A stretch of DNA of 64,000 nucleotides, taken from positions 1,426,001 to 1,490,000 of the forward strand of contig NZ_JAFBBR010000001.1 in assembly GCF_016907295.1 (NCBI RefSeq). Reading direction: 5' to 3'. Shown one piece after another: positions 26,510-35,068 of the stretch; position 1 is the first letter of the stretch, and every line of letters starts with the position of its first letter. The translations under genes and the position numbers were made by a program. The stretch comes from Microbacterium dextranolyticum. Its GTDB lineage: Bacteria; Actinomycetota; Actinomycetes; Actinomycetales; Microbacteriaceae. The notes under the pieces were generated by a model. The model was not told the origin of the DNA. It saw only the letters and a list, made by a program, of their open reading frames with translations, and did not search any database.

Positions 26510-27334
26510 ATGGGCATCGAGCAAGATCTGCGGCGAGCGGGCGGGGTGATGCGCGTGCGTCAGCTGCGCGAGAGCGGTTGGAGTGAGCGCTCGGTGCGCA
26601 CGGCCGTGACGCACGAGCGACTGCTGCGCCCGCGCAAGGGCTGGGTGGCGCTTCCGGACGCGGATGCACACCTCGTCGCGGCCGCGCGAGCCGGCGTCGT
26701 GGTCTCGTGCGTCACTCAGGCCGAGCGCTGGGGGCTGTGGATGCTGCGACCGAGCGAGATCCCGCACGTGGCCGCCCCGCCGCGTTCCGGCGGGGTCCGG
26801 GCTCCCCGCGCGGTCGTGCACTGGGCGGAGCCGGTCGTGCCGCGGCATCCGGACGCCCTCGTCGACGAGATCGAGAACGTCCTGTCGCTCGTGGCGCATT
26901 GCTTGCCCTTCGAAGAGGCGCTGATCGTGTGGGAGTCCGCCCTCGACAAGAAGTTGGTGTCGCTGCCGGCGCTGCGTCGGCTGCCGTTCCGCGGGGCGGC
27001 GCGAGCCGTGTGCGAGCGCGCGAGTCCGTATTCCGGGTCCGGGCTGGAGACCCTCGTCGTCCCGCGCCTGCGATGGATGGGGATTCCGATCACCCCTCAG
27101 GCGTGGATCGCGGGGCACCGCGTCGACTTCCTCATCGGCGATCGACTGGTGCTGCAGATCGACGGCGGCACACACGTCGGTGCGCAGCGCACGAGCGACA
27201 TCGCGCACGATGCCGAGCTCATGCTGCTCGGCTACCACGTCATCCGCGTCGGCTACGCACAGATCGTCGACCGGTGGCACGAGGTGCAGGGCGTCATCAT
27301 GCGCGCCGTCGCCCAAGGGCTGCACCGGGCGTGA
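26510..27334 (+). CDS. DUF559/Vsr-like endonuclease-domain protein with AbiEi-type N-terminus
   Basis: Protein of 274 residues. The N-terminal 55 residues (LRRAGGVMRVRQLRESGWS...LLRPRKGWVAL) look like the winged-helix domain found in AbiEi-type antitoxins. The C-terminal 90 residues (about 185-270) are a DUF559 domain of the PD-(D/E)XK/Vsr fold: HRVDFLIGDRLVLQIDGGTH holds the likely catalytic Asp (about 204) and Asp (about 218), then the family's DAELMLLGYHVIRVGY. The biological role of these proteins is not established. It stands alone, flanked on both sides by copies of one palindrome. The ATG is taken; a GTG one codon earlier is possible. Confidence 0.85.
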   Translation: MGIEQDLRRAGGVMRVRQLRESGWSERSVRTAVTHERLLRPRKGWVALPDADAHLVAAARAGVVVSCVTQAERWGLWMLRPSEIPHVAAPPRSGGVRAPRAVVHWAEPVVPRHPDALVDEIENVLSLVAHCLPFEEALIVWESALDKKLVSLPALRRLPFRGAARAVCERASPYSGSGLETLVVPRLRWMGIPITPQAWIAGHRVDFLIGDRLVLQIDGGTHVGAQRTSDIAHDAELMLLGYHVIRVGYAQIVDRWHEVQGVIMRAVAQGLHRA

Positions 27335-27385
27335 GAAGCGCGCGGTATGTGCGTGGGGCGTGGCGCGGAGGGTGCCCGGGCGTCG

Positions 27386-27465
27386 CCGATCTCGAGGAGA
27401 TGACGCGTCGTGAGGAGCCTCAACCCACATTCCCTCCTCGGAACGCGTCATCTCCGCGGCATCCG
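27386..27465. repeat. palindromic element copy 2 (downstream of DUF559 gene)
   Basis: Begins 51 bases after the DUF559 stop. Arms contain GAGGAGATGACGCGTCGTGAG and a right arm ending TCTCCGCGGCATCCG. The right arm is part of the convergent GNAT coding sequence and supplies its last residues. Confidence 0.75.
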
Positions 27466-28052
27466 CCGCCCGCGTGCCCCGACTTGGACTGCCACGCGGT
27501 GCGCGAGATCGCGAAGGCGAGGTGAGGCATGTCGACACCGCGGTAGTGGGTGACGAAGGTGCGGCGGACGGTCATCCCGAGACGGATGGCGACGTTCATG
27601 GATGCCACGTTCGTCGAGCGCACCTTCGCGTAGACCTCGTCGGTGCCGAGCGTGCGGAACGCCCAGTCGCGACTGGCGGCGGCCGCTTCGACCGCGTAGC
27701 CGTTCCCCCAGTGATCGCGCCGGAACAGGTACCCGACTTCGATCGCCTCGTCATCGTCGATGCGCTGCCGTGTGATGCCGCACTGGCCGATCATCTGTCC
27801 GCTGGAGCGCAGCACGACGGCCCACATGCCGAATCCGTCGCGGCGATAGCTGTCCTGCATCCGGCGGAGCCAGGCGAGCGACTCGTCGTCCGAGAACGCG
27901 CCCTCGTAGGCGACCATCACCTCGGGATCGTGCAGGATCGCCCGGAGCGCGGGGAGGTCTGCGTCGGTCATCTCCCGCAGCGAGAGCCGGTGTGTCTCGA
28001 GAACGGCCGTGTCGGATGCGTCGCCCGGCTCGCCGGGGATGACGGGGGTCAC
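27420..28052 (-). CDS. GNAT-family N-acetyltransferase (RimJ/RimL-like)
   Basis: Acetyltransferase of 210 residues with the Acetyltransf_3 layout: TAVLETHRLSLREMTDADL at the start, acetyl-CoA loop RRDHWGNGYAVEAAAASRDWA, and NVASMNVAIRLGMTVRRTF near the end. Substrate unknown; relatives acetylate ribosomal proteins or small molecules. The GTG start overlaps the pentapeptide gene stop (GTGA). The last 17 or so residues (GGGCRGDDAFRGGNVG) are encoded by palindromic element copy 2, so the natural C-terminus may have been extended. Confidence 0.88.
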   Translation of the reverse strand: MTPVIPGEPGDASDTAVLETHRLSLREMTDADLPALRAILHDPEVMVAYEGAFSDDESLAWLRRMQDSYRRDGFGMWAVVLRSSGQMIGQCGITRQRIDDDEAIEVGYLFRRDHWGNGYAVEAAAASRDWAFRTLGTDEVYAKVRSTNVASMNVAIRLGMTVRRTFVTHYRGVDMPHLAFAISRTAWQSKSGHAGGGCRGDDAFRGGNVG

Positions 28053-28708
28053 TCCGCCACCCGGATGCCGAGAGCCTCGGCCCACGCGGCGGCGTGCCGC
28101 TCGAGCTGACCCGGTGAGAACCAGACCCCTGCGAGAGAGCGTGCGTCCGTGAACGCGAGCGCCTCGAGTCCGCGGAGGTCGAGATGTGTGGTGCGCAGTC
28201 CACGCGTGTCGACGTCGTCGGCGCGGCATCCCTCGAACGAGACCCGGTTCACACGCGCCTCGGGAAGGTCGATCGTGCCGAAGCGGCAGTCGACGAAGCG
28301 GACGTCCTCGATCTCGCCGGACGCGAGGGAGAGATAGTCGATGTGCACGCCGCGGAGCACGACGCTCTCCCACCGGGTGCGCAACCCGTCGATCGAGGCG
28401 ATCCGCCCGCCGGTGATCGCCACGTTCCGCCACCTGCCGTCGCGGGCACCCAGCGCGACGGCGCGCAGATCGTCGATCTCGACGTCGACGAGGCTCGCCC
28501 CGGTCACATCAAGCCGTCCGACGGATGCCGCAGCGATCCGCGCCTCCGCGAGACGGCCGTGCGAGGCATCCACATCGCCGCTCAATCCGATGACCTCGAC
28601 CGCGAGCAGGTCCGCCCGCGGCTCGAGTCCGACGTGCTCCTCGAGGTGATGCGGGATATCGGGCGTGCCGACCCGCGGTGCGGCGGGGAGAACGGGGCGA
28701 GCTGCCAT
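28049..28708 (-). CDS. pentapeptide-repeat protein
   Basis: Protein of 219 residues with degenerate A(D/N)LXX pentapeptide repeats from about residue 55 to 185 (ARIAAASVGRLDVTGASLVDVEIDDLRAV...RFVDCRFGTIDLPEARVNRVSFEGCRAD), which fold into a right-handed quadrilateral beta helix. Some relatives (Qnr/MfpA) mimic DNA and bind gyrase, but most have no known role; nothing here assigns one. First gene of a two-gene operon with the GNAT. Predicted leaderless. Confidence 0.85.
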   Translation of the reverse strand: MAARPVLPAAPRVGTPDIPHHLEEHVGLEPRADLLAVEVIGLSGDVDASHGRLAEARIAAASVGRLDVTGASLVDVEIDDLRAVALGARDGRWRNVAITGGRIASIDGLRTRWESVVLRGVHIDYLSLASGEIEDVRFVDCRFGTIDLPEARVNRVSFEGCRADDVDTRGLRTTHLDLRGLEALAFTDARSLAGVWFSPGQLERHAAAWAEALGIRVAE

Positions 28709-28714
28709 GTCCCG

Positions 28715-28720
28715 AGCCTA
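28715..28720 (-). promoter_or_regulatory. -10 element TAGGCT, leaderless start of pentapeptide/GNAT operon
   Basis: Minus-strand TAGGCT, exactly 6 bases, then the ATG at 28708. Confidence 0.6.
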
Positions 28721-28800
28721 GGTGCGCGTCGGACGAGGCCGGTGCGCCGGGGAGGGATGGAGTGCGTGCGAGAGTGCGTGCCTGCGCTGCGTGAGCGTGT

Positions 28801-28906
28801 GTCGGATGCTGAGGAGGTGTCGGATGCCGAGGAGGTGTCGGATGCTGAGGAGGTGTCGGATGCTGAGGAGGTGTCGGATGCTGAGGAGGTGTCGGATGCC
28901 GAGGAT
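28801..28906. repeat. 18-bp tandem array, about 6 copies
   Basis: Unit GTCGGATGCYGAGGAGGT repeated five times exactly in length plus a sixth shortened copy (28891-28906). The third-position pyrimidine varies C/T. The unit equals the left arm of the palindromic element, so this is an arm amplification within copy 3. Confidence 0.9.
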
Positions 28907-28956
28907 AGAAAACCGGGCGCGGCTCCTCGGATGGCGACATCTCCTCGGCATCCGTC
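28801..28956. repeat. palindromic element copy 3 with amplified left arm
   Basis: The tandem array serves as left arm; the right arm (about 28923-28956) ends CATCTCCTCGGCATCCG and matches the right arms of copies 1 and 2. Non-coding: it lies between the pentapeptide gene and the ileS T-box. Confidence 0.75.
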
Positions 28957-29059
28957 CATCTCGGGCGCGCCACGAGCCCCCCGCGCTCCTCGACCGCGCA
29001 CCTCCGGCGCACCCTGCCCGCGCGCTGGGCCACCCACCCCCAGCCGTCCACAGCCCCGG

Positions 29060-29065
29060 TATGAT
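29060..29065 (+). promoter_or_regulatory. -10 element TATGAT of the ileS T-box transcript
   Basis: TATGAT with a predicted start at A29072, right at the beginning of the conserved T-box leader. Confidence 0.55.
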
Positions 29066-29071
29066 GGGCTG

Positions 29072-29283
29072 ACCAGTATCGATCCGGCCATCACCGGGGA
29101 GCTCGCGGAAGAACGCCCCTCGGGGCCGGTAGAACCGCGCGGGGCAGGCCCGTCACAGCCGTTGCACGAGAGACCGGCCCGGATGCCCGGGGGCGGTAAG
29201 CGGGGTGGTACCGCGGTCGACGCGAAAGCGCAGATCGTCCTCGCAGGAAGCACTGCACACGCACGAGCCCCTGCTGGAGTGAC
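29072..29283 (+). ncRNA. ileS T-box leader (ultrashort stem I, translational type)
   Basis: tRNA-Ile-sensing leader RNA. A short hairpin CCGGCC-ATC-ACCGG carries the Ile codon ATC (29090-29092) as specifier; another ATC lies at 29078. The T-box sequence CGGGGTGGTACCGCG is at 29202-29215, where TGGT pairs with the acceptor end of uncharged tRNA. Ultrashort-stem ileS T-boxes of actinobacteria are known to control translation start rather than termination. That fits here, since no terminator precedes the ATG and the ribosome site GGAG (29276-29279) lies within the leader. Confidence 0.88.
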
Positions 29284-32200
29284 ATGACCTACCCCCGCCC
29301 CTCGACCGCCGCGTCGTCGGAGTCGGCCTTCGGGCCGGCCGCCGATGTCGTCTCGCCGAGCCCCCGCTTTCCCGACATCGAGCGCGAGGTGCTCTCGTTC
29401 TGGGAGCGCGACGACACCTTCCGCGCCTCGATCGCGCAGCGCGACGGCGCTCAGGAGTGGGTGTTCTACGACGGGCCGCCGTTCGCCAACGGCCTGCCGC
29501 ACTACGGGCACCTGCTCACCGGGTACGCGAAGGACCTGTTCCCGCGGTTCCAGACGATGCGCGGCAAGAAAGTCGACCGCGTCTTCGGGTGGGATACGCA
29601 CGGCCTTCCCGCCGAGCTCGAGGCGATGAAGCAGCTCGGCATCACCGAGAAGAGCGAGATCGAAGAGATGGGCATCGGCGTGTTCAACGCCAAAGCCCGC
29701 GAGTCGGTGCTCGAGTACACCCAGCAGTGGCAGGACTACGTCACCCGCCAGGCACGCTGGGTGGACTTCGAGCGCGGCTACAAGACCCTCGACACCGGCT
29801 TCATGGAATCGGTCCTCTGGGCGTTCAAGAGCCTGTGGGACAAGGGCCTCGCCTACGAGGGGCACCGCGTTCTGCCGTACTGCTGGCGCGACGAGACCCC
29901 TCTCTCGAACCACGAGCTGCGCATGGACGACGACGTCTACAAGATGCGGCAGGACCCGTCGGTCACCGTCACGTTCCCGCTCGTCGGCGCGAAGGCCGAG
30001 GCTCTCGGCCTCACCGGAGTCCGCGCCCTCGCCTGGACGACGACCCCCTGGACGCTCCCGACGAACCTCGCGCTCGCCGTCGGGCCCGAGATCGAGTACG
30101 TGGTCGTGCCCGGCGGCCCGAACGGCGCCGCCGACGTCTACGACGACGCGGTCGAAGCCGAGGCGCACCGCTACCTCTTGGCATCCGATCTGCTGGGGAA
30201 CTACGCGAAGGACCTCGGCTACGAGAACGCCGCCGAGGCGGCGGAGGCCGTCGAGCGCACGCTCGTGGGCGCCGATCTCGCCGACGTGCACTACGACCGG
30301 CTCTTCGACTATTACGCGGATGCCGAGGTGTGGAACACCGGCGATGCCTGGCGGATCCTCGTCGACGACTACGTCACCACGACCGACGGCACGGGCATCG
30401 TCCACCAGGCTCCGGCCTACGGTGAAGACGACCAGCGCGTGACGGCGGCCGCGGGCATCCCGCTCATCATGAGCCTCGACGACGGGGGGCGCTTCCTGCC
30501 GCAGGTGTCCGATGTCGCGGGCGAGCTGTGGATGGATGCCAACCGCCCCCTGATCCGTCTGCTGAAGGCGGAAGGACGTCTGCTGCGCGAAGCCTCGTAC
30601 GAGCACTCGTACCCGCACTGCTGGCGCTGCCGTAACCCTCTCATCTACAAGGCGGTCTCCAGCTGGTTCGTGCGCGTCACCGAGATCAAGGACGATCTGC
30701 TCGCGGCCAACGAGCAGATCACCTGGGCGCCGGAGAACGTCAAGCACGGCCAATTCGGCAAGTGGCTCGAGGGCGCGCGCGACTGGTCGATCAGCCGCAA
30801 CCGCTTCTGGGGTTCGCCGATCCCGGTGTGGAAGAGTGACGACCCGGAGTATCCGCGTGTCGACGTGTACGGGTCGCTCGCCGACCTCGAGGCCGACTTC
30901 GGGACCCTTCCCCGCAATGAGGCGGGCGAGGTGGACCTCCACCGCCCGTACATCGACGACCTGACGCGCCCGAACCCCGACGACCCGACCGGGCGCTCCA
31001 CGATGCGCCGCATCGAGGACGTGTTCGACGTGTGGTTCGACTCGGGCTCGATGCCCTACGCGCAGGTGCACTACCCGTTCGAGAACCAGGAATGGTTCGA
31101 CGCGCACGCCCCGGCCGACTTCATCGTCGAGTACATCGGGCAGACGCGCGGCTGGTTCTACGTCATGCACGTGCTCTCGGTGGCACTGTTCGGTCGCCCG
31201 GCGTTCTCGGGCGTCGCGTGCCATGGCATCGTGCTCGGCAGCGACGGGCAGAAGATGTCGAAGTCGCTGCGAAACTACCCGGACGTCAGTGAGGTCTTCG
31301 ACCGCGACGGGTCGGATGCCATGCGCTGGTTCCTCATGGCATCCTCGGTCCTGCGCGGCGGCAACCTCGTCGTCACCGAGGAGGGCATTCGCGCGGGCGT
31401 CCGCGAGTTCCTGCTGCCGCTGTGGAACACGTGGTACTTCTTCGCGACCTACGCCAATGCCGCGGCCGGCCCCGACGGCGCCGGCTACGAGGCCCGCTGG
31501 CGCACCGACTCGACCGACGTGCTCGACCGGTACATCCTCGCGCTCACCGGCGATCTCGTCCGCGACGTCGCCACCGACCTCGAGGCGCTCGACTCGACGA
31601 CCGCCGCCGCACGCCTGCGCGACTTCGCCGAGGCGCTGACGAACTGGTACATCCGCCGCTCGCGGGACCGCTTCTGGGTGGGCGTGGGCTCGGACGAGGC
31701 ATCCACCGAGGCATTCGACACGCTCTACACGGTGCTCGAGACCCTCACCCGCGTCGCCGCGCCGCTGCTTCCCCTCGTCTCCGAGCGGGTCTGGCAGGGG
31801 CTCACCGGCGGACGCAGTGTGCACCTCGAGGACTGGCCCGACGCGGATGCCTTCCCCGCCTCGCCCGAGATCCGCACGGCGATGGACGCTGTCCGCGAGG
31901 TCTCGTCGGTCGCGAACGGCCTCCGGAAGAAGGAGGGCAAGCGCGTGCGCCTGCCCCTCCCGAAGCTCACGGTCGTCGCGACCGATGCGGGCGCCCTGGC
32001 GCAGTTCGACGCGATCCTGCGGGACGAGCTCAACGTCAAGGGCGTCGAGCTCATCGAGTTCACCGGGCAGTCGTACGAGCAGTACGGCGTCGCCGAGCGG
32101 CTCGTCATCAACGCGCGCGCCGCCGGGCCGCGCCTGGGCAAGCGCATCCAGCAGGTCATCCAGGCCGCGAAGGCGGGCAACTGGCGCTGGGAAGACGGCC

Positions 32201-32712
32201 GCGGTTATGTCGTGGAGACCGCCGACGGCGAGGTCGAGATGCTCGAGACCGAGGCATCCACCGATACGGATGCCTCCGGACGCCCCGACGGCGAAGCGCT
32301 CGGCATCCTCTCGCTCCGAGACGGCAGCGGCTTCGTCCTGCTCGATACGACGACGACTCCCGAGCTCGAGGCCGAGGGACTTGCGCGCGACGTGATCCGC
32401 GCCGTGCAGGACACCCGCAAGGCCGCCGATTTCGCCGTCAGCGACCGCATCCGGCTGCAGCTGCTGTTCTCGGCGCACGAGGACGCGGATGCCGTGGCAT
32501 CCGCCTTCGCGGTCGCCGACGTGGCGGGGGAGACCCTCGCGGTCGACTACGCGGTGGTGTCGCCGGACGGCGTGGCCCTCCACGGCGAGGGATCGGTGCT
32601 CGCCTCGGCGCAGACCATCGACGCCGACCACACCGCCGTCGTGGCGGCGGGCACCTATGCCAACGCGGGCGAGTTCACGATCGCCGTGACCCGGATCGGA
32701 GGAGCGGTATGA
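29284..32712 (+). CDS. ileS: isoleucyl-tRNA synthetase
   Basis: Class I synthetase of 1142 residues, about 200 longer than the E. coli enzyme and of the eukaryote-like (IleRS2) kind, which is typically insensitive to mupirocin. HIGH motif variant HYGH in [28 protein letters not shown] at about 656, zinc-type CWRCRNP segment, long anticodon-binding C-terminus. The gene is very rich in GGATGCC/GGCATCC heptamers. It is controlled by the T-box ahead of it and overlaps folC by 4 bases. Confidence 0.97.
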   Translation: MTYPRPSTAASSESAFGPAADVVSPSPRFPDIEREVLSFWERDDTFRASIAQRDGAQEWVFYDGPPFANGLPHYGHLLTGYAKDLFPRFQTMRGKKVDRVFGWDTHGLPAELEAMKQLGITEKSEIEEMGIGVFNAKARESVLEYTQQWQDYVTRQARWVDFERGYKTLDTGFMESVLWAFKSLWDKGLAYEGHRVLPYCWRDETPLSNHELRMDDDVYKMRQDPSVTVTFPLVGAKAEALGLTGVRALAWTTTPWTLPTNLALAVGPEIEYVVVPGGPNGAADVYDDAVEAEAHRYLLASDLLGNYAKDLGYENAAEAAEAVERTLVGADLADVHYDRLFDYYADAEVWNTGDAWRILVDDYVTTTDGTGIVHQAPAYGEDDQRVTAAAGIPLIMSLDDGGRFLPQVSDVAGELWMDANRPLIRLLKAEGRLLREASYEHSYPHCWRCRNPLIYKAVSSWFVRVTEIKDDLLAANEQITWAPENVKHGQFGKWLEGARDWSISRNRFWGSPIPVWKSDDPEYPRVDVYGSLADLEADFGTLPRNEAGEVDLHRPYIDDLTRPNPDDPTGRSTMRRIEDVFDVWFDSGSMPYAQVHYPFENQEWFDAHAPADFIVEYIGQTRGWFYVMHVLSVALFGRPAFSGVACHGIVLGSDGQKMSKSLRNYPDVSEVFDRDGSDAMRWFLMASSVLRGGNLVVTEEGIRAGVREFLLPLWNTWYFFATYANAAAGPDGAGYEARWRTDSTDVLDRYILALTGDLVRDVATDLEALDSTTAAARLRDFAEALTNWYIRRSRDRFWVGVGSDEASTEAFDTLYTVLETLTRVAAPLLPLVSERVWQGLTGGRSVHLEDWPDADAFPASPEIRTAMDAVREVSSVANGLRKKEGKRVRLPLPKLTVVATDAGALAQFDAILRDELNVKGVELIEFTGQSYEQYGVAERLVINARAAGPRLGKRIQQVIQAAKAGNWRWEDGRGYVVETADGEVEMLETEASTDTDASGRPDGEALGILSLRDGSGFVLLDTTTTPELEAEGLARDVIRAVQDTRKAADFAVSDRIRLQLLFSAHEDADAVASAFAVADVAGETLAVDYAVVSPDGVALHGEGSVLASAQTIDADHTAVVAAGTYANAGEFTIAVTRIGGAV

Positions 32713-34061
32713 GCAACCGCGATCGTGCCGACGCCGTGTACGCGGCGCTGCTGACCCGGCAGGGCGAGCAGTGGGTGCAGCCGCGCGTGGAGCGCACCCG
32801 GCGGGTGCTCGAGCTGCTCGACGATCCGCAGCGCACCTATCGGGTGATCCACGTCACCGGGACCAACGGCAAGACGTCGACGGCGCGGATCGCGGAGTCG
32901 ATCGTGCGCGCCCACGGTCTGCGAACGGGGCTGTTCACGAGCCCGCATCTGGAGCGGTTCACCGAGCGCATCATGATCGACGGCGAGCCCATCGACGACG
33001 CGCTGATCGCGGATGCCTGGAACGAGATCGAGCCGTTCGTCGACCTCGTCGATGCGGAGCTCACGGCCGCGGGCGATGCGCAGCTGACCTTCTTCGAGCT
33101 CCTCACGGTGCTCGCCTTCGTCGCGTTCGCCGATGCCCCCGTCGACGTCGCGGTCGTGGAGGTCGGCATGGGCGGGTCGTGGGATTCGACCAACACCGCC
33201 GACGGTGACGTCGCTGTCTTCGCACCGATCGACATCGACCACGCCGACAAGCTCGGCGAGACGATCGGTGAGATCGCGACCGTGAAGTCGGGGATCATCA
33301 AGGACGGCGCCGCGGCGGTGTCGGCGGTGCAGGATCCGGCGGCGCTCACGGTGCTGCAGCAGGCGTCCGTCGCGTGCGACGCATCGCTCGCGGTCGAGGG
33401 CGATGCGTTCGCCCTCACGTCGCAGCGGCTCGCGGTCGGCGGTCAGCAGATCGGCGTTCGCGGGCTCGCGGGCTCGTACGAAGATCTGTACCTGCCGCTC
33501 TACGGCGCGCACCAGGGTCACAACGCGGCGCTCGCGATCGCGGCGGTCGAATCTCTCATCGGCGCCGGATCACAGCCGATCGCCGGGGACGTGCTCGCGG
33601 ACGGCCTCGCCCAGGTCACCTCGCCCGGGCGACTGCAACTCGTCGGCGTCGCGCCGACCGTGCTGGTCGACAGCGCGCACAACCCGCACGGCGCACGCGC
33701 TCTCGTCGCGGCGCTCGGCGACTCGTTCGATTTCGACGAGTGGGGCGTCGTCCTGGGGGCGTTCGCCGATAAGGACATCGCGGGCATCGTCTCGACCATC
33801 GCACCGGCCGCGACGCATGTGTTCGCGACGGCCCCCGACTCGGAGCGTGCGGCCGAGGCCGACGCGGTGGCCGACCTCGTCGAGGTCACAGGCACCCCCG
33901 TCACCGTGCACCGCGATCTGGCGGAGGCCGCCGAGGCCGCGCGCGCATGGGCCGCGAGCGGGCAGCGGCGAGCGGTGCTGATCGCCGGCAGCGTCCTGCT
34001 CGCCGGTGAGGCACTCCAGCTCGCCGCCGAAGAGGACTGGAAGAGCGGACTGGCGACATGA
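32709..34061 (+). CDS. folC: folylpolyglutamate synthase/dihydrofolate synthase
   Basis: Mur-ligase-fold enzyme of 450 residues that adds glutamate to dihydropteroate and folates. ATP loop [13 protein letters not shown] at about 49-61, [14 protein letters not shown] and the C-terminal [11 protein letters not shown]. The ATG overlaps the ileS stop (ATGA), so folate glutamylation is expressed from the T-box message. In M. tuberculosis folC instead follows valS. Confidence 0.96.
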   Translation: MSNRDRADAVYAALLTRQGEQWVQPRVERTRRVLELLDDPQRTYRVIHVTGTNGKTSTARIAESIVRAHGLRTGLFTSPHLERFTERIMIDGEPIDDALIADAWNEIEPFVDLVDAELTAAGDAQLTFFELLTVLAFVAFADAPVDVAVVEVGMGGSWDSTNTADGDVAVFAPIDIDHADKLGETIGEIATVKSGIIKDGAAAVSAVQDPAALTVLQQASVACDASLAVEGDAFALTSQRLAVGGQQIGVRGLAGSYEDLYLPLYGAHQGHNAALAIAAVESLIGAGSQPIAGDVLADGLAQVTSPGRLQLVGVAPTVLVDSAHNPHGARALVAALGDSFDFDEWGVVLGAFADKDIAGIVSTIAPAATHVFATAPDSERAAEADAVADLVEVTGTPVTVHRDLAEAAEAARAWAASGQRRAVLIAGSVLLAGEALQLAAEEDWKSGLAT

Positions 34062-34477
34062 CGGATGCCACGGAGGATGAACCCGCCGCACGCGCGCCGC
34101 GTGTGCGCCGCCGCCGCGGCGCCGCCGAGTCGCTCGCCTCGGTCGTGCTCGGGTTCGAGTCGATCATCGTCTTCCTCGGCGGGCTCGCCGTGTACGGGCT
34201 CGGGGCGCTTCCCGATGCGATCCCCGATGTCTGGGGAATCGTCGGGGGAGTGGCCCTCGCCGTCTTCATGGTCGCGACGACCGCGGTGCTGCGGCACCGG
34301 TGGGGAATCGCGCTCGGGTGGGTGTGGCAGGCGCTGATCGCGCTCGCGGCGTTCCTCGTGCCCGCTCTGGTGATCGTGGCGGTCATTTTCGGTGCCATGT
34401 ACGCGTATGCGACGATCAAGGGCGGAACGCTCGACCGCCGAAACGCGGCCCCCGCCGCACCGAACAACGGAGACTGA
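34058..34477 (+). CDS. DUF4233 membrane protein
   Basis: Protein of 139 residues with a basic cytoplasmic N-terminus (RAPRVRRRRGAAESLA) and about four membrane helices. DUF4233 proteins nearly always follow folC in actinobacteria and have no known role; that position is kept here with a 4-base overlap on either side of the folC stop. It may take part in folate or nucleotide metabolism or simply travel with the operon. Confidence 0.88.
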   Translation: MTDATEDEPAARAPRVRRRRGAAESLASVVLGFESIIVFLGGLAVYGLGALPDAIPDVWGIVGGVALAVFMVATTAVLRHRWGIALGWVWQALIALAAFLVPALVIVAVIFGAMYAYATIKGGTLDRRNAAPAAPNNGD

Positions 34478-34478
34478 C

Positions 34479-34892
34479 ATGCCCACCGAAGAGACCCTCG
34501 TCCTCGTCAAGCCCGACGGAGTCGCGCGCGGCCTCACCGGCGCGATCCTCGCCCGCATCGAGGCGAAGGGATACGCCCTCGTCGACATCAAGCTCGTCGA
34601 GCCCGACCGTGACGTGCTCGAGCAGCACTACGCCGAGCACGCCGGCAAGCCCTTCTACGAGCCGCTCGTCGAGTTCATGATGTCGGGCCCGTCGGTCGCG
34701 ATCCGCCTCGCCGGCAACCGCGTGATCGAGGGCTTCCGCTCGCTCGCCGGCACGACGGACCCGACGACGGCCGCCCCCGGCACGATCCGCGGCGACTTCG
34801 GCCGCGACTGGGGCCTGAAGGTCCAGCAGAACCTCGTGCACGGCAGCGACAGCCCCGAGTCGGCGGCGCGAGAGCTCGCCATCTGGTTCTGA
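34479..34892 (+). CDS. ndk: nucleoside-diphosphate kinase
   Basis: Enzyme of 137 residues that balances nucleoside triphosphates by phosphate transfer through a His. N-terminus TLVLVKPDGVARGLTGAI, active-site His in NLVHGSDSPESAARE. The ATG lies one base after the DUF4233 stop. Last gene of the ileS-folC-DUF4233-ndk operon, ending in two consecutive hairpins. Confidence 0.97.
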   Translation: MPTEETLVLVKPDGVARGLTGAILARIEAKGYALVDIKLVEPDRDVLEQHYAEHAGKPFYEPLVEFMMSGPSVAIRLAGNRVIEGFRSLAGTTDPTTAAPGTIRGDFGRDWGLKVQQNLVHGSDSPESAARELAIWF

Positions 34893-34899
34893 CCTCTGC

Positions 34900-34928
34900 C
34901 GTGTCGCGCCGGTGAGCGGCGCGACACG
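34900..34928. terminator. first hairpin after ndk
   Basis: Perfect 11-bp stem CGTGTCGCGCC with its complement, 7-base loop, 7 bases after the ndk stop. Confidence 0.7.
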
Positions 34929-34935
34929 CACGGAC

Positions 34936-34990
34936 GAGGCGCCGCGAGTCGAGAGGGATGCCACGGCATCCGTCCGACGCTCGGCGCCTC
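34936..34990. terminator. second hairpin after ndk
   Basis: Long stem of about 25 bases per arm (outer GAGGCGCCG, inner GGATGCC/GGCATCC, small bulges) followed by TTCTGT. Lies between the convergent ndk and VKOR-like genes. Confidence 0.6.
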
Positions 34991-35068
34991 TTCTGTGCAT
35001 GCGCGCGGAACGTTGCGCGAGGAGATGCGCGGAGCCCCGCGCGGAGGCGTGTCAGATGACGCCTCGCG

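Noticed and set aside
26330..27465. Insertion sequence or composite transposon around the DUF559 gene
   Set aside because: No transposase and no target-site duplication seen; the flanking repeats are palindromes, not terminal inverted repeats facing each other.
28801..28956. Tandem repeats near ileS considered as a CRISPR array
   Set aside because: Units are contiguous 18-mers without spacers, and no cas genes are present; it is an arm amplification of a palindrome.
28718..29072. Possible short genes across the tandem array (SDAEEV or IRHLLS repeats)
   Set aside because: They exist only because the repeat length is divisible by three; no ribosome site, no homologous-looking ends, and they overlap promoter elements.
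28582..32631. Open frame of about 1350 codons antisense to ileS
   Set aside because: Arg/Gly/Asp-rich translation with no domain; it is the usual high-GC shadow of a long real gene on the other strand.
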